Shown here: piece after piece, positions 61,601 to 64,000 of the stretch
Position numbering within the stretch: position 1 is the first letter of the stretch
Layout of the letters: the number at the start of each line of letters is the position of its first letter
Assembly (NCBI GenBank): GCA_947172415.1
Contig: OX359193.1
Coordinates: 7,186,501-7,250,500, forward strand
From: Chondrosia reniformis
Lineage: Eukaryota > Porifera > Demospongiae > Chondrillida > Chondrillidae
Direction: 5' to 3'
Length of the DNA stretch: 64,000 nt
Notes under the pieces: model-generated
Seen by the model: the letters and a program-made list of their open reading frames with translations, nothing else
The model's database searches: none
What the model was told of the DNA's origin: nothing
Translations under genes and position numbers: made by a program

Positions 61601-64000
61601 CTTCATATCTTTCTATTTGACAGAGTTAGAGCACCAAATGTACATTAATATACTGGAATACCAAATTAATGTATAGTGAGAGATAGGGCAAATGTAAAGA
61701 TTTATGAAAATTTCAAATTCTCATTGGAAATGTTTCATACATGTCTGTGAATGCTGACAGCAAGTTTGAGCTTCATATCTTTCCATTTGACAGAGTTAGA
61801 GCACCAAATGTACATTAATATACTAGAATACCAAATTAATGTATGGTGAGAGATAGGGCAAATGTAAAGATTTATGAAAATTTCAAAAACTCTTTGGAAA
61901 TGATTCAATCATGTTTGTGAATGCTGACACCAAGGTTTAGCCTTTTAACTTTCAATTTTACAGAGTTATAGTACCAAATGTACATTCATATACTGGAATA
62001 CCAAATTAATGTATGGTGAGAGATAGGGCAAATATGTCAAGATTTATGAAAATTTCAAATTCTCTTGGAAATGTTTCATACATGTCTGTGAATGCTGACA
62101 GCAAGTTTGAGCTTCATATCTTTCTATTTGACAGAGTTAGAGCACCAAATGTACATTCATATACTGGAATACCAAACTAATGTATAGTGAGAGATAGGGC
62201 AAATGTAAAGATTTATGAAAATTTCAAATTCTCATTGGAAATGTTTCATACATGTCTGTGAATGCTGACAGCAAGTTTGAGCTTCATATCTTTCTATTTG
62301 ACAGAGTTAGAGCACCAAATGTACATTAATATACTGGAATACCAAATTAATGTATAGTGAGAGATAGGGCAAATGTAAAGATTTATAAAAATTTCAAATT
62401 CTCATTGGAAATGTTTCATACATGTCTGTGAATGCTGACAGCAAGTTTGAGCTTCATATCTTTCCATTTGACAGAATTAGAGCACCAAATGTACATTCAT
62501 ATACTGGAATACCAAATTAATGTATAGTGAGAGATAGGGCAAATGTAGATTTATGAAAATTTCAAATTCTCATTGGAAATGTTTCATACATGTCTGTGAA
62601 TGCTGACAGCAAGTTTGAGCTTCATATCTTTCTATTTGACAGAGTTAGAGCACCAAATGTACATTCATATACTGGAATACCAAATTAATGTATGGTGAGA
62701 GATAGGGCAAATGTAAAGATTTATGAAAATTTCAAATTCTCATTGGAAATGTTTCATACATGTCTGTGAATGCTGACAGCAAGTTTGAACTTCATATCTT
62801 TCCATTTGACAGAGTTAGAGCACCAAATGTACATTAATATACTAGAATACCAAATTAATATATGGTGAGAGATAGGGCAAATGTAAAGATTTATGAAAAT
62901 TTCAAAAACTGTTTGGAAATGATTCAATCATGTTTGTGAATGCTGACACCAAGGTTTAGCTTATTAACTTTCCATTTTACAGAGTTATAGTACCAAATGT
63001 ACATTAAAGTATTGGTATACGAAATTAATGTATGGTGAGAGATAGGGCAAATGTAAAGATTTATGAAAATTTCAAATTCTCATTGGAAATGTTTCATACA
63101 TGTCTGTGAATGCTGACAGCAAGTTTGAGCTTCATATCTTTCCATTTGACAGAGTTAGAGCACCAAATGTACATTAATATACTGGAATACCAAATTAATG
63201 TATAGTGAGAGATAGGGCAAATGTAAAGATTTATAAAAATTTCAAAAACTCTTTGGAAATGATTCAATCATGTTTGTGAATGCTGACACCAAGGTTTAGC
63301 TTATTAACTTTCCATTTTACAGAGTTATAGTACCAAATGTACATTAAAGTATTGGTATACGAAATTAATGTATGGTGAGAGATAGGGCAAATGTAAAGAT
63401 TTATGAAAATTTCAAAAACTCTTTGGAAATGTTTCAATCATGTTTGTGAATGCTGACACCAAGGTTTAGCTTATTAACTTTCCGTTTTACAGAGTTATAG
63501 TACCAAATGTACATTAAAGTATTGGTATACGAAATTAATGTATAGTGAGAGATAGGGCAAATGTAAAGATTTATGAAAATTTCAAATTCTCATTGGAAAT
63601 GTTTCATACATGTCTGTGAATGCTGACAGCAAGTTTAAGCTTCATATCTTTCCATTTTACAGAGTTAGAGCACCAAATGTACATTAATATACTGGAATAC
63701 CAAATTAATGTATAGTGAGAGATAGGGCAAATGTAAAGATTTATGAAAATTTCAAATTCTCATTGGAAATGTTTCATACATGTCTGTGAATGCTGACAGC
63801 AAGTTTGAGCTTCATATCTTTCCATTTGACAGAGTTATAGTACCAAATGTACATTAATATACTGGAATACTAAATTAATGTATGGTGAGAGATAGGGCAA
63901 ATGTAAAGATTTATAAACATTTCAAAAACTCTTTGGAAATGATTCAATCATGTTTGTGAATGCTGACACCAAGGTTTAGCTTTTTAACATTCAATTTTAC
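58645..64000. repeat. Satellite block 2: about 31 monomers of 170 bp, to the window edge
   Basis: The anchor atagggcaa repeats at 168-171-bp steps from 58966 to 63892, preceded by two diverged monomers (about 58645 and 58797). Two monomer types alternate: type A (aaattctcattgg, gacagcaagtttgagcttca) and type B (aaaaactctttgg, gacaccaaggtttagcttat). B monomers start at 59136, 59982, 60492, 61343, 61853, 62872, 63212, 63382 and 63892. It is AT-rich, has no long reading frame, and continues beyond the window. Confidence 0.97.

Overview
The window is nuclear DNA of an animal with a compact, AT-rich, intron-containing genome. Genes alternate strand, intergenic gaps are often under 150 bp, and most introns are short. 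The gene content is conserved metazoan housekeeping (proteasome, importin, peroxisome, glycosylation, mitochondrial translation) plus cilium, homeobox and VWC genes and an AprA/PhoPQ-related hydrolase. A demosponge of the Amphimedon kind is my best guess. That is inference from gene density, intron size and repertoire, because no species marker was read.

Layout of 1-55 kb: possible partial gene (-), COX18 (+), an unknown acidic CxxC protein (-), PIN4 (+), an unknown 215-residue protein (+), NKAP (-), TMEM254 (+), MRPL44 (-), GPALPP1 (-), TRUB1 (+), a secreted VWC protein (+), PSMD1 (-), ALG9 (+), RPP38 (-), PEX1 (+), a diacylglycerol lipase (-), importin-5 (-), an AprA-like hydrolase (-), DZIP1 (+) and a divergent homeobox gene (-). 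Divergent pairs are extremely tight: the start codons of GPALPP1 and TRUB1 are 6 bp apart, and five or six other pairs are separated by 42-149 bp, so shared bidirectional promoters are likely. Convergent pairs also nearly touch. DAGL, MRPL44, TRUB1 and the homeobox gene have no intron in their coding sequence.

Introns are loaded with minisatellites (at least ten arrays, units of 16-31 bp). In four cases the repeated unit contains the real splice donor or acceptor, so the splice site itself has been tandemly amplified. Three inverted-repeat elements (two in introns, one intergenic) and one small retroposed fragment with a 14-bp target-site duplication were also found.

Layout of 55.6-64 kb: gene-poor. 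Two blocks of a roughly 170-bp satellite (56905-57590, and 58645 to the window edge) flank about 1 kb of unassigned sequence. The larger block has two monomer types in an ordered pattern that suggests an 8-monomer higher-order repeat, as in centromeric satellites.

All gene models were read by eye from six-frame translation and splice consensus. Internal exon boundaries of the long genes (PSMD1, IPO5, PEX1, ALG9, DZIP1) are approximate. The outer coordinates given are start and stop codons, not transcript ends.
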